From assembly GCF_042242105.1 (NCBI RefSeq), contig NC_092029.1, forward strand, positions 3,386,885 through 3,450,884: a stretch of DNA of 64,000 bases, read 5' to 3'. The DNA comes from Pempheris klunzingeri. Taxonomy: Eukaryota > Chordata > Actinopteri > Acropomatiformes > Pempheridae. Below, one piece after another: positions 11,841-24,906 of the stretch (the first letter of the stretch is position 1; each line of letters opens with the position of its first letter). The notes below the pieces were generated by a model, which saw nothing but the letters and a program-made list of their open reading frames with translations, was not told the origin of the DNA and did no database searches. The position numbers were made by a program, and so were the translations under genes.

Positions 11841-14800
11841 CCATGGAGACAGTCGTCATGGCAACCAGCCACCTTAGTCACTTGAGCACATACCAACACT
11901 TGTGCGAATTGTGAGAGATAAAGACACCGATCTGCCTACCGAAATATACGGTCTTGTTGCAGCGGGGGCAGATGTTGGGTCCTCCAGAGAAAGAAGAGAA
12001 GCTCGCAGCTGAAAAGTCAGATTGCATTGAAATAATGTGTTTAATGTGTTTAATGCTGCAATAAGTGAACATTTTCATTCTGACAGATTTCCCACTTTTT
12101 AGGGGATTTAACTTGTGTGCAACGTGCAATCTATTCAAGTCTTGTTTTCTCAGTTTAATATACTTTCATCCTCTGTTTTTCTCTCCAGTGTCTTTTCTAT
12201 ATTAATTATCTAACGTGAGCTAAACTAAACCAAAGACGACCCCCCCGTCCCTCAGGAGAGGACACTCTCCCAGCAGACGCTGAATTTCTCTTCCCAGCAT
12301 ATGACAGTTTTTCTGTTCTTGCACCACATTATCTCTCACCCTTCACTGGTCCCCGTGCGGGGGCTTTTTTAACCTCCTCTGGTTTGGCATCTGTTTCCAT
12401 GGAAACGGCAGCAGGGGCTTCGTTGACAGGAGCGTCGTAGACGTAGGAACCAGCTCCGCCGATGTTCACGCCTCCAAAAAAAACACACACACACGCAAAT
12501 GTTATATTTAGACACCTGAAAATGACCAATATGGAGTTGTAGCAAATTGTTGTTTTTAAGTGTAAATACGAAGAGACGGCACCTTTGGGTCCAAAGAGGG
12601 CGGCGTAGCAGGGCTTGTGACAGTAAGGCGTCCCATCATGCTGCAAAATACAGTAAGCAGAGGCGTCCATCACTAAACAGATGATTAAAGCTGCAATTTC
12701 TCACTGTTCTGACCCAGAGAAGAACAGTTTAGTCTGTCTGGATTCACGTGGTGCCAAAAAACAAATGAAGCAGAACTTATTCACAGAAGTTTGAATGACC
12801 TGTCTGCTCTCTGTTAATATGAGCATCAGTCCATTCTCTGTTATTCTGCCTCGTTCTACTGTCTCATTCCCTGTGAAAGCCAGTCCTCTGGGAAATAACA
12901 CAAAGCTCTCTCTCACTCTTTTTGCTAAGTGTGTTAGTGGAGGCTGCTGTGTCTTTTCCTGCAAAACGCCCACAGCTTGACGTTCCCCGTGTGACCTTTT
13001 CAGACATAAAATCAGCAGCAACGCTGGCTTCATCTAAACTCACTTCTTTGTCATTCACACATTGGTGTCCTTTATGTAAATGTGCCGTAATGGATTTATT
13101 CATGGTGGAGATCATCCACACAGGAGGCACTTAAAGACATTTCTCAGTCGTCTGACTTTTGTGTCTCCGACTGAACGTTCAGCTTCCTTTTAAAAAAAAT
13201 AATAATAATTACAAAATAATAATAAAATCAGTAATGCAGGTTTTAGAAACATAAGAAGCAAAAGACATCAGAAGCCAAATGTACCAACAATTAAGAACAA
13301 TGACAATAAAATACAAAAATATATTAATCAAAGACAAGAATTACTAAAGTAAGATTAATTAAATCATAAAAATTATTCCTGAACTGTTAATCAACAATAA
13401 AACAAGTAAAAACAATGAAATAAAAAAAAAAAAGGGAAATTTAAAATTAAAAAAAGATCACAAAGATCTTGCTAGAGATGTTCAGTGCATGCGAACGAAT
13501 CTCCTCACTGGTGACTGAGCACCGTTATCGGCTCGGCTGTGACTCAGTACCCAACTTCCCCATTAACAACTTGTGAAAAACCCCAGAAGCCACAGAAACA
13601 GTCCGCTGTCTCTGTGGTGAATAATGGGCTGCTCAGTTATTGACCTCATGCCGAGTGCTTCTATGAGCTGGTTTTGCACTGAAGTAAAAGTAAAAGCTTG
13701 GACCACAAATGGACTGACTCACTAATGAAGTGAGGACAGTCAGAATCAGAATCTGTGATGCGTTCACTTACTGTTCTTGCTGCAGTGCATTTGAATGGTG
13801 GTGTAACCCACGTAGGAACTGAACTGAATGGAGTGAACTGAATCAGGGTTGAATCAGAAGTGTCACCTCCTCTGACTTGCACTCCACATACATAACCCCA
13901 CATCAGTTTTCTTTAGTTAGTGATCTGAGCACTGCTAATGTGCAGGTGACCTACACTCAATACTGTGCCTGAATGCATCATGTGATGGAGGACTGCAGCT
14001 GCTCTGATAACATAAGCACTAGTTTTTTTCCAAGCATAACCTGTTCCTACTGCTTATTATTGCTATGGGAGGTTAATTAGTGACACTGTTGCCTAACAAG
14101 ACGTTAAGTTGGGAATCTCTGGGTCTATTTTAACTATTCTAACTTTCTGTTTTACGATCAATCACTTCAGGAGCTTCAGGTTCAGTCATGCATCACATTA
14201 GGTATGAAAAAGAACAGATACTCTCCAATGTGTAACTATTTGATGCCGCTTGGCTTTAAATGACGGAGCTTTTACCTGGACGAAAGATAAGTGGACACAA
14301 AATTAATCAAATATTGCAACAGATCCTCAGACTCAAGCAGATAACTCAACTTTTTGGCCTTTGATAAGAGAGAACACAACCCCAACAGGAAGTACTTGTG
14401 GTTTCTTTGCGTCTGTTCTGCAGGCTCCCCGAGCGGTTAGATAGTCGGTAGAATGACTGCACAAGTCTGACCACGATGCAACCCCACAACTTCCTGCTGA
14501 GATTATGTTCTCTCTTGTCAAAGGCCAATAAAGTTTTTGGTGAACTTTCACACACAGAGAGTGTTTGGAACAGCCTGTGACTGCGAGACAATTTGCAGGG
14601 CTGTTGCTCTCACCTCTTTTTTGTCTAACCACAATCGAAAAGGAGGAATTTTATCTCACAGACCATAGAAGAGGCTGGTTTGCTGCTGGCTCGATCAGTT
14701 AGTTAGTATTATTGTGAGCTACACAAATATTAAGGTGGACCTGGACTAACCCTTTAAAACACCACAGTTGCACAACAACAAAAGCAACTTCCATGTGAAA

Positions 14801-17800
14801 TCATGGTGTTTCTCACTGTAGTCTGACGGCTTTGAACTGAGCGATATCAACCCTTTCTGGTTAAACAAAAAGGATGCTACTGGTCAGTCTCTGTAGGGAT
14901 CCTTTCTGTAATGTTGTCACTCAATCTGAGCCTGTTAATCTGGTGCAATTGCCATGAAGGATTACCTCACAGCCACATTGTAGCTTTTGGTGATCTACTG
15001 GACCAATTCCAAAGGTTTCTGTACCTTCCTGTTATTTAGCACAGGGCCGAGGTTTAAAAATACCGGAGTAATCCTTTAAAAATGTGTCAATACTGGGCCA
15101 CTACACCATAAAGATGACACATATGAGGGAATAATGAATCAATTCCAAACATATTCCATTGTTATTCTTTCCAAATCAGTCTTGATTGAAGCATTATTTT
15201 AAAATCTAAATTATACTCTATGATCTCTCCAGTCTGACGCCTCCTTCAGGTCACCTCCTCTCACCTCAGCGTGGCCTCCTGGATTCAGCGTCTTGTTGCA
15301 GCGCTCGCACTTCAGACAGAACTTGTGCCAGTCTTTCCCTAAAGAGGACACCTTCTCCGCTGCAGAAGAAGAACAAGAAGAAGAAGAAGAAGATGATAAT
15401 GATGATGATGATGATGATGAGGAAGTTATATTAACATGCACTGTAGAGCTGTGGCGTGACCTGCTTATGTTTATAGTGTTCATGGTACATTCAAGCACCT
15501 TCAAAACCAGTATAATGACCCAGCTAAGATGAGCGGACCAGATACTGAATAAGCAGACGATGAGGTAGACAGATAAAAATACTGGTTAAAAAATGTGCGT
15601 GCTCTTATTGTGATAAGCTCAAGGTTGAATGTTAAAAGGGGGAACGGCATCTCGTAAAAGCTGCATTTTAGGAAAGTGAAGTCCGAATAATCGGCTTCTC
15701 TTCTCGGGAATAAATACTACTGTGCTGAATTAGTGCATGAATGCAGGCACAGAGACGCAGACAGCTGCTCAGACAGCAAACCTTTTGCCTCTGATTTGAA
15801 CAGCTCCACTTGCAAATGTGATTAATTTACATCATGTTATTTAAGCGGCAGAGACACACAAATAAAGCTTCACATATGGATTCAACAACAGGCAGCAGGC
15901 AGCTTAGACTAGAGTCAGTGTGCACAGTACCAAGACAGAAATAAAACTATTCTGGATTACAGCCTGATAAAGATGGCCGTTATCCATTAAAGCCATATTA
16001 GACTCTTGACAGGAACTGTCAGTTCAACCTGAAGCACGTTCTGTCCCCGGCATCTGGGAGGAGAGCAGAGCGACGGCGAGTGATTCCCATTTCGTTCTCG
16101 GAGCCGTATTAATGAAGCTCCTGCATGTTCCACCACTAAGACTACGCCTAACTTTAACTCAGGCTACTCTACCTCATCCTAAACCAGTTTCTAAGCTGAA
16201 CCAAGGCTTCCAAATAAGTGAAAATACAGCAAACAGGGTTTCATTAATACGACTTTGATCGTGCACTTCAATATAAAGCTCTGATACAAAAACAGGACTG
16301 TTGTCCTCCGCATACAGCAAAGAGCAGTAACTAAGTACATTTACTCAACTACAGCAAATACAGTTTTGAGATACATGTAGTTATTTACTTTGAAGACTCA
16401 ATTTCATGATACAAAATATGATCAACCAATCAAAGTATCACTGTGGCTTAAGATGAGGCTTGAGCTCAACATAAACATGATGAACACATGAATGCATCAA
16501 TAATCATAATATAGCAATATGAAGTGGGCCAATCAGCATGATGAGTACTTCTACTAAAGATGGATGTAATACTTTAGGGTGCAGGACTTTCATATGGAAG
16601 ACAGTATTTCTCACAAACACCATGTAACTATTTAGGAAGCTACTCGTCGTAAAGGAAGGCTGATTTTTGTACAGTCCCCATAAAAAGCCTTTGTTCACAC
16701 AACCCAACGGTTTCAGTCACAGGATGGACAGAATGAGCGAGAGGTTCATTTATCTGTTTGTCCTCCTCCCAGAATATCCCAGCGGACACACTGAGGCCCT
16801 GACACAGCGTGACACTTCCTGTTTAGACTCAGCGGCCGGCCTGTCACTGTGATATGTGACAGCGAGCCACCTTGGCGCACAGCGAGCACTTTGCATTGAC
16901 GGTGGAGGGGGGCGAGTGTATGTGGAACAAGCGTGTTAGTGTCCTCATCGTGCCATAAACTATGAACTGTCAGAGAATAACAATAACCTGGTGTTATCTT
17001 TTAAAGCAATGAGTCTCTAACTTCTAGAACAACGTCTCCATTAAGATTAAAATGTCTTAATTTGTGCATTTAATGATGAAACTTTGTACTTGTTGCCAAT
17101 ATTAATTGATAAAATAATAATTAACAATACAAATTGCGCAAAAAATGGATGCTGGCAACTTCGAAGCTCCCAAAAATATTTAAAAAAATCAGATCTTAAA
17201 ATGATCACAATGCGTTTCCACTACAATAAATTCCCTGTGCGACTAAAAAACAACTCACACTGCTGGAGGAAACAGAATTCTTGCTAATTTACTGCAGAGT
17301 TCCAAGTAGGAAAGAGACAACAGCATGTTTGGGTTGCGCGTGCAGGGCGGGGCTGCTGATCTCCAGACACACGAAGAGAAAAGAACAAGAAGAAAATCAA
17401 TCCATATGATGAGTGTGCGATCGATAAATTATTTACGATGCCATGTGGTGCGGCTCCAAAATGAAAAGAGATATATATATAGTCCCTGAACTCACTCCTC
17501 AGCGAGATCATATCACCCCTTTTTTTTTTTTCTCTCATGACTATTCAGCAACGTTTAATGTCAGACACAAGTGTGCGTCCACATGCGGGTAAATATAAAG
17601 ATGGAGGACAGCCGTGAACGGTCAGAGGTTAATGGTTCCCTGCACCAGTCAGTTACCAGTTTGAGTCTGGGAGTCACCATCTGAGGCAGTTTTCAGACAA
17701 ACTCACATCCTTTTCACATTTCGCTGGTAAAAAAATCCCCCAAAAAACCGAGGCAAGCTGCAGACCAGACTTCAGATAATTAGATCAGGATACTGGCTGT

Positions 17801-19188
17801 AATATTCAGCCTCCTGCTGTCTGTCTGTCTGTCTGTCTGTCTGCCTGTCTGTCTGAGCCACTCAGCAGTTTTGCTCAATTCAAGTTCATGTTCAATATTA
17901 TCATCCAAAGTGTAATTACTGGTGTTTCCAGAGGGAGCCATTAACTTCCTACCGAGGCTGAGCAGACGGAGCAGGCCGCAGCAGACTGTGATGGGGGCCT
18001 GGTTATGATGGGAACCCAGTTAGCTGTGGTACATCTGGCCGTGATGCTCACAGCATCAACATCTGATAACCGATTAAACATTCTTTTAATGAAAAATTCA
18101 CACATTCTGGCCTCTCTCTTCTTCTATGATAGTAAATAAAATGTCTTTGGCTGAAGTTATGATGGACAAAATGAGCTGTCTGAATATCTAAACTTGAGCT
18201 TTAGGAGATTGCGATTGGAAGTTTTCTCCATTTTGTTTTTTTTTTTTGACATTTTATAGACCGAACCATTAGCAGCAGCCCTAATCTAGACTGCAGGACT
18301 TAACAGGCTTTTAACTTCCAGGACAAAACACACATTTCTAAATGTAATATCCAGCCTGTGAGCGCAATCTGATTCACTCTGATGAAGATATTTCTATGAC
18401 AGTCACACTTTTTTTTTATAGTCGTATCAGCAGCTAGCTTTTAGCTCGTCTTCCTGGGCCTTCTGTCTTGGAGGTTATAGTGACAAAATCCTCAAATTAA
18501 CGTCTTTCTGGCCACTTCTTGTGTTTTATCTTGGTTTTTCCCCATTGTGGACGATGTTGTAAATCAACAAGCAGGACTGCTTTATGTTAAACATACAAAA
18601 ACTATACAACAAGACAAGTTTTTAACCTAAATGACAAAACAGAAAAACATCACTTCAAGATTTGGCAACGAGAAGTCTGAAATACTTGATAACATGCTGT
18701 GTATTTTATAGTATTTTGACTGTAGCACATTTCACTGCAGGTAAGTGTTTTACAGTAAAAGGCAAAATATTAATGTTGTCAAGCGTATTAAATAATAATA
18801 ATAAGATTGTGCACATATTCCTTTAAAAAGACAGGGATATATTTCAAGCATTATTCCAGGTGGCGTCTTAAAAAGTTTCTGGATGTGAATGTATTACATT
18901 TGTGAAATAATCCAATAATGAAAATGAATTATAAAATTATTTCACAAAATGTCACTCATGTGTTTTTGTCAATGGCTGCACGTCCTCTCAGCTCCTCTAC
19001 GCGTGCATGGCCTGTAAATAAACCAGGTGTGGCTGAAACACAAACCAGACCTGATGCATTACAAGGCACCGCTCCCACCCAGCAGCCAGAGCCCGTCATC
19101 AGCCCCCCACCACAGTCTAGACACACTCAGACCAACAGCTCTTACCGAAATACACCGTCTTGTCGCATTTGGGACATTTAGACGCCAT
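10670..19188 (-). CDS. crip2: Cysteine-rich protein 2, two LIM domains
   Basis: Eight coding exons on the minus strand: 19146-19188, 15265-15359, 12583-12640, 12340-12471, 11940-12008, 11708-11802, 11552-11609 and 10670-10734. All junctions keep frame and give 204 residues (human CRIP2 208). LIM1 starts [14 protein letters not shown], continues [21 protein letters not shown] and ends [20 protein letters not shown]; the glycine-rich [13 protein letters not shown] follows. A linker of about 40 residues leads to LIM2 ([45 protein letters not shown]), ending [21 protein letters not shown]. The zinc-binding Cys and His pattern is complete in both LIM domains. The repeated 95- and 58-nt exons show that the domains arose by internal duplication. 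The linker and GVNTG..GSYIYD end fit CRIP2 better than CRIP3. LIM proteins of this class are adaptors in muscle, vessel and heart. Confidence 0.95.
11806..11837. repeat. (CA)16 tract forming the 3' splice-site tract of crip2 exon 6
   Basis: On the transcribed strand this is a (TG)16 run ending three bases before the AG of the exon-6 acceptor, in place of an ordinary pyrimidine tract. The acceptor reads TGTGTGCAG. Confidence 0.95.
14348..14541. repeat. Imperfect foldback (MITE-like) in crip2 intron 2
   Basis: The arm at 14348-14402 (TTTGGCCTTTGATAAGAGAG and on) is nearly the reverse complement of 14482-14540 (TGTTCTCTCTTGTCAAAGGC and around). Arms of about 50 bases flank about 80 bases of spacer. 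This is the shape of a small non-autonomous DNA element. No clean target-site duplication was found. Confidence 0.5.
15364..15422. repeat. (GAA)n/(GAT)n tract next to the crip2 exon 2 acceptor
   Basis: On the transcribed strand this reads as (ATC)n then (TTC)n directly before the CAG of the exon-2 acceptor, so a microsatellite supplies the pyrimidine tract. Confidence 0.9.
17817..17855. repeat. (CTGT)n microsatellite in crip2 intron 1
   Basis: Nine to ten CTGT units with one CTGC variant. The rest of intron 1 (15360-19145) holds no recognised exon. Confidence 0.95.
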
Positions 19189-22164
19189 GTTCAGAGCCAA
19201 CAAAGAGAAGGAGAAGTCCTCAGTCGTCTGTCCGCCGTCTGTCTGCAGCTCCAGCGGCGCAGACACACCTCAGAGGGATGGTGGCCGGTGATGGTGATGG
19301 TGGTGGTGGTGGTGATGATGATGATGATGGGAGAAAGACGCGCTCAGCCTCCCTCTGCTTTGTCTGCCTCATTTGCATAACTCCGCCCACGCGATGACCT
19401 CATGCAGTCAGTACATTTACTCCAATACTGCGCTGCTTCTCTTTTTGTGGCACTACTTCTGCTCCACTGCATCTCAGAGTCCTTTTTACAGCACTATATT
19501 TATCGGACAGCTTCAGCTCCTGGTACCTTCACAGAATCTGATTTTTCATGCAAAACATGTGATCATCTTGTGAAATATAATGCATTGTTATGGACTGAAA
19601 TGTCCCTAAATCCAACACAACCTGCAGCACCTCTAAAATGCTGCTCACAGTGTATGTTAATGCTCAGTATAATAATATGATAATGTGAAATATACTATAA
19701 GTATTAAAGTTTTAAAGTTATAGTTATCAAATTGTGCTGATTATTTTGTAAGACACTGATGAAAACTGTGAAAGTGAACCAAAACAGTAAAGTTTTGGGC
19801 TGTAAAACCAAAACAATGAACCGAAAGACGCTAAAATATTCTGTATAGAGCTAAAGGACATCGGGTTTATCTCCTCCACATTGTTATTCCATCAGTTTTT
19901 ATCATAAAAAGATTGATTAAGTTCTTGTTATTTTGTCCTGTTAACAGCACGATGACATGATCTGCTCACACGTCTTTGGTCAAGAACAGGAAATCTCAAC
20001 AGCTGTACCACATTCATGACGAGGATATCACCCCTGAGGGATAACTGCTAATGGTTTTGGTGCCACTCTAGTTTTCCTGCCTGTACCAACAATAAAATTA
20101 AAAAATAGGTAATTCTGCATCGGCATGAAATCTACACTAACAAACATCTATTTTTAGGTCAAGAAGGAACTTCCTGTCGGCTTTCCACTCCAGAAACTGA
20201 TCTCATTAATCATCATACAGACTTCCTGTAGTACAGAAGGTTCACATCAGTGAGGAACTCGTTGCCGGTGGCTCTATTTTGGAAATGTGGTTAATCCTAA
20301 ATCCTAGCAATGTCGACCTCCCTGCATTCGTCAGCGTCACCCCTCAGCTCTGTTTGTTTCCTCTGTGTGGTTGTTAGGCTACGCTGCCTGACAGCGCAGC
20401 TCTTCACTGGGAATGTTAAGTGATGCTCTGCAGCTCCTGCTCTGTACATTCTTGGCACCAAGATAGTAGAAGAGCTGACGCGAGGTGGCCTTAGTGTGAA
20501 TTAAAATACATTAGAATCTAAATATGGCTTCTTTTTTTTTTTTTTGAGGCCAAAGTTTAAACAGGAACTGTGATGTTCTCTCTGAGGCTCCAGTTATTGG
20601 CTGAGCTGCAACGAGACAAAACAGAGTCGGTGTGAAAATTGAAACAGGTGAACAATTTAAATAGTGAATCTCCCAAACCAGGAGCCACGTTAGCAAAGCT
20701 GCACTGTCCCCATTGACCCCCATTAAACCTCCACTCTCTGTGAATGTATTGCTAATAACTTGTTAGTTTGTGGTGACTTTATTGAACACAGATGTGTAGA
20801 CTAGGTTACTGGTCCTGACCATGAAAAAGTCACATAACCCAGTGTAAAATGGAGGTTTGTCATTTTTCTAAGGTTTTTGTGCAGATTACAGTCGTACAAC
20901 AACATATGCGTTAATTAATGAATTTTAGATGCTGATTTGAGTGGATTTGTTAGATCCAAACCAGCTGATTTCCTCTGTGTCCAGTCTTTGTGCGGAGCTA
21001 AGCTAAGACAACCAGCTGCTGGAAATATAGTGTCATAGTTAGCGTACGCTTTTGAGGGAGTTTTCAATATTTTTATCCAACTCTTGGCAAGTAAGGGAAG
21101 TATTTTTCAGACTTTCAGACATTTCCTCTAAAGATTTTAGCTCAGCTGAAATGTAAAATTGGGTCTAAAGGTCAGATAACAGGTGTTGTCTTCAGGGTTG
21201 CATACACAAAATAAATACAAATCAGCGGCATTACCACAATCTGATTGCTTCATATTGAACCCTTGAGGGTGCAGGTCAACAAAAACAAAAACTATGTGAC
21301 AAATGATTTAATTTGCGGATGTCTTAAAGCATCTGTTTGCTCTTTGTGTGTCCCTTTCCGAAGGTTTAATGGACGCAGCATGTCCAGCGTTTTTCTTAAA
21401 CGTACCCTTTAAACTTTTTTTATGAGTGTCTCCCCATTTTCTCTGTATCGTGCATGACATGACACACACTCCCTCCTCTGGTTTTATGCGGATGCTAACA
21501 GTTGTGCACTGCAAGCTAACAAACATGGATGCTGACATGGTTAAGATATACAAAATCTTGTGACAAAGTGGGTGAGAACACTCATTTCTCCTCATCACTT
21601 GTCCCTGGACACTTTCATGCCACATGCTTTCCCTATGTGTGTTTTGCTTTAATCTAACCAGGCCACAGAGCAACACTGAAGCAGATACTATCCTGGGTTT
21701 GTTTGTGTTATTATGTGACAGTTTACATCCATCAGGATTAAAGTAAAACGGTCATTAATAAGCTCAGTTATCCTTTATTAAGTTACAGGTAAAATGTGGT
21801 TCAGTTGTTTGTTCCTCACCTTTCTGTGTTTGTTCTGGCTCACCATGCCGTAGTAGATGTTTGAGAGGAGGCCGGCCCAGCACTTCCCCAGTTTATGGTG
21901 TTGGTGATGTCAGAGTGACATCATTGGGTCAGACCAAGTGGAGGAGGGTTTTTTTTCCTCTTGATAAATGTTTCTTTTGGTATCAAAACGTATAAACTAG
22001 AATTGATTTCACTTGTTTAGCTTGTGGGGAAATGGTTAGAAATGCCTAGAAGTCTGTAGTGTGTACAATGATGATATTTTGCAGGTTGTTTGCGTTCAGG
22101 GTGCAGACTAGGTCACCGTGCTGCAGAATGGTAGAGCTGAAGTGGGCCAGGTGTGAATTGAATG

Positions 22165-22370
22165 CCCTATATAAGGAGTAGAGATGTGGCTGCCTCCTTA
22201 GACACAGAGAGGTGAGGGCTCTGCTGCCACAGTGAGACGGTTTCCTTTTTTTTTTTTTTTTTTTAAGTAGCTACAGTTTAGTTTTTAAATTGTTTCTTTG
22301 TAAGTAATTTTAGTATTGTTTTGTAGTTTAAGTTGCACTCAATGGAGAAGCACTGTAAAATAAAAATCAG
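22165..22370 (+). other. TATA box to AATAAA segment, possible LTR fragment or short transcript
   Basis: CTATATAAGG at about 22168 is followed about 190 bases later by AATAAAAATC at about 22358, with a 20-base T run between. TATA and poly(A) signals this close together are typical of an LTR, but I could not find convincing ends or a target-site duplication. It could also be a short non-coding transcript. Confidence 0.3.
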
Positions 22371-22830
22371 TCTGCCTGCCTACCCCCTTCCTTGACCTCT
22401 TTGGCCGGACTACTCCACAAATATCCACTTTGAAAATGTGTTATATGGAAGAAAATTCATTCAAAGTGATTCATTCAAAGAAACGCCGTCTGATTCTCGT
22501 GATCAAGATCCTGAGACGTGTGTGTGGTGGATTTATGTGAGTGAGACTTTCCTTTCTACAGACGAGTGCATGCTGTATCTTTAAATGAGATAAACACACA
22601 TAAACAGATTCAGCAAAGATGGAAACTGTGGCATTTTTTTCCACAGTTAGTGCTCTTGGTCTTGAGCCATCTAGGGTCTGGGAATGCACTAATCTTTAAA
22701 TAAACACATCCAGATTGTGTCTCTATGTAATTTTGGCACACACATCAACAGTGAGTGGATGTCTGGGGTGTAGGTGGGGTCCACGCTCCTGTCTCATATC
22801 TGCCTCCGCTCTTTATTTCCCTGCTCCTCA

Positions 22831-23165
22831 TATTTGTTATATATTATTGTATTGTTATATATTATTGTTGGTAGTAGTGGTATTATTTGTATCATTATTA
22901 TTTTTTATTATTATATAATACAGCTCCTCACTCTGAGTCTACATGCTGTTATATATTATTATTATTATTATTATATAATATAGCTCACTCTGAGCCTACA
23001 TGTTGTCATATATTATTGTTAGTAGTAGTGGTATTATTTGTATTATTATTATTATTATATAATACAGCTCCTCACTCTGAATGTACATGTTGTTGTATAT
23101 TATTGTTAGTAGTAGTGGTATTATTTGTATCATTATTATTATTATTATTATCATTATTATTACTT
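22831..23165. repeat. AT-rich minisatellite, about three units
   Basis: A unit of about 90-120 bases recurs roughly three times: TATATTATTG, then AGTAGTAGTGGTATTATTTG, a variable (ATT)n run, ATATAATACAGCTCCTCACT and a CTACATG end. Units differ mainly in the ATT run length. Confidence 0.85.
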
Positions 23166-23189
23166 TCGTGTTTGAAGTTTATTCTTATT

Positions 23190-23275
23190 CTTTTGGAGCT
23201 GTGTGTAACAAAAAGCAATTTCCCCCTGGGGATTATTAAAGTAATTCTGATTCTGATTCTGATTCTGATTCGGAT
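23190..23275 (+). repeat. Retroposon-type 3' tail with (TTCTGA)n
   Basis: CCCCTGGGGATTATTAAAGT followed by about five TTCTGA units. A GGGGA(T)..AATAAAGT stem followed by a simple repeat is a common 3' end of fish SINE/LINE elements. The family is not determined. Confidence 0.5.
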
Positions 23276-23444
23276 TGTTATGTCTTGATGAATTTATATA
23301 GACATCCAGATCCTCACATATCTTGTTCCTCTGCACCACAGAGCTCCAGGTGAATGAACACACACTGTAGTTTGTCTTTAAGATGTACCAGCAGATATTC
23401 AGAGGTGGTGTTTGTCTAGATATTCCATTCATATACAACTAATT

Positions 23445-23690
23445 TGAAAGAAAATATCCTCTGGGAACCATGAAATTTCATGCAGATCCATGTAGTTGCT
23501 GTGATATTCTATCTAAGTGGTGGACTGACTAACACTGCAGAGCTTGGTGATGACCGTCAGTCGTTCCAAACTCAGATATCTCAATTATTCCATGGATTGC
23601 CATGGAATAATGTACAAACATTCAAGTTCCCCAGAGGATGAACCTGACTTTTTACGCCACCAGCAGGTTAAAATGACTGTAGACTGTAGG
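23445..23690. repeat. Interspersed repeat relic
   Basis: Phrases such as CCATGAAATTTCATGCAGAT, GGTGGACTGACTAACA and GTTCCCCAGAGGATGAACCT resemble a repeat I recall as very common in percomorph genomes. It is degenerate and its class is uncertain. Confidence 0.4.
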
Positions 23691-24798
23691 CTTGGTAGAA
23701 ATTCTATGAATAAATCCTAAAACGTTGTTTGAAAGTTGTTAGATTCAACATTTAAAAGAACACGTATTCTAAAAGAGGAATTATTACACAGACAAATGTT
23801 TAACATTTGCATCTTAGTTAACATTAATTCTTAACAAACTAAAAAAATACCGGTACCGGTGAAGTATGTGCGTGTTATGAATAGGCCTTCTGTTACATTA
23901 CTCATCAGAGGAATTTAGTGAAAAGAGCATTGAAAAATGGGACTGTCCGGAGGATTTGGAGAGTTGTCAAGTAGCTTCACCTACACATAGTAAAACTGCA
24001 TGAAAAGTAAATGAAGCAGAAAAGCACATTCATTTTGTCCAGAATATAAACAAGCTACATTTTAGTAAACTAAAAACCGGCCTAGAAATGGAAAAACAGT
24101 GAGAGAGTTGTTAGCTAAACTATTTACTTTGGATTTGTCATTTTTTCCTTATTATGTCAGAGTTGTTATCATTAAGAAAAATGCAGACGTTGCCTCCAGT
24201 AGGGGGTGTAGTTTAGGGTGACCAGAAGGTGTCAGCAGAGCTGTTGAATGAACTATGAATCGTCACTGAGTGTAGAGGAGGCCTCAGGCTCTTCATATAT
24301 GGATGAATGGGATGTGTGGCGGTGGCCCCGACAGTGTGGATGTGCTGATATCGCTCATGGAGTCAACATCAGTGAATGCACACAGGAGGACTGACAAATG
24401 TATTTCAGTTTTTAAATATCAATGCATGTAAATGTAAAACGAAATAAGGTTCTCAAATGTGTTTCTGATGCAGTAATCCACAAATATATGCCTTCAAACG
24501 CAGAGAGAAGTGGGTGTTGTTACATTTCTATACAAACTGTTGAACCTGCCTTCACAAACTGCTTGTTTGTGGAGACTATGATTTCACCATATTACAACTA
24601 TCTGATCCCCGACTTCTTTACTGATGTTTAACGATAACTATTATTGCTGATGGATTATTCATCTACTGTTTAATTAGTTTAAATCTGGGCAGATGAAAGG
24701 CTACAATGCAAAAACCAAACACTAAACTGGCTGTTCAAATTCAGAGGTTAAGGAAAATGCACAAGAAACTTACAAAAGAGATAAAAAAAAGTCACAAT

Positions 24799-24807
24799 GA
24801 GGAAGTG
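24799..24807 (+). promoter_or_regulatory. PU.1/ETS-type GAGGAAGTG motif of receptor A
   Basis: GAGGAAGTG, 108 bases upstream of the receptor A start codon. The same nonamer is kept upstream of B-F although the surrounding A sequence has diverged. Confidence 0.5.
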
Positions 24808-24906
24808 TAACTTTACTAAACACGGGAAGTAGATTCACTATTTCTTCATTTAACAGACACTTCTTCACAGGCTTGGACACTTAACAAAGAAAAACAAGAC
24901 TCAAGC

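Larger units (their letters stand above)
19189..24798. other. Gene-poor stretch between crip2 and the receptor array
   Basis: The first bases are crip2 5' UTR and promoter, with a (GGT/GAT)n tract at 19285-19328. Beyond that I see no supported coding exon. The stretch holds a promoter/poly(A)-like segment, a minisatellite and pieces of interspersed repeats, listed separately. Confidence 0.5.

Noticed and set aside
14425-14475. Possible tRNA gene
   Set aside because: An A-box-like run is present, but no B-box and no cloverleaf stems could be paired.
22021-22420. Full solo LTR from TGTGG to CCACA around the TATA/AATAAA segment
   Set aside because: The proposed ends have no matching target-site duplication (flanks TAGCT and AATAT), so only the TATA to AATAAA segment is reported.
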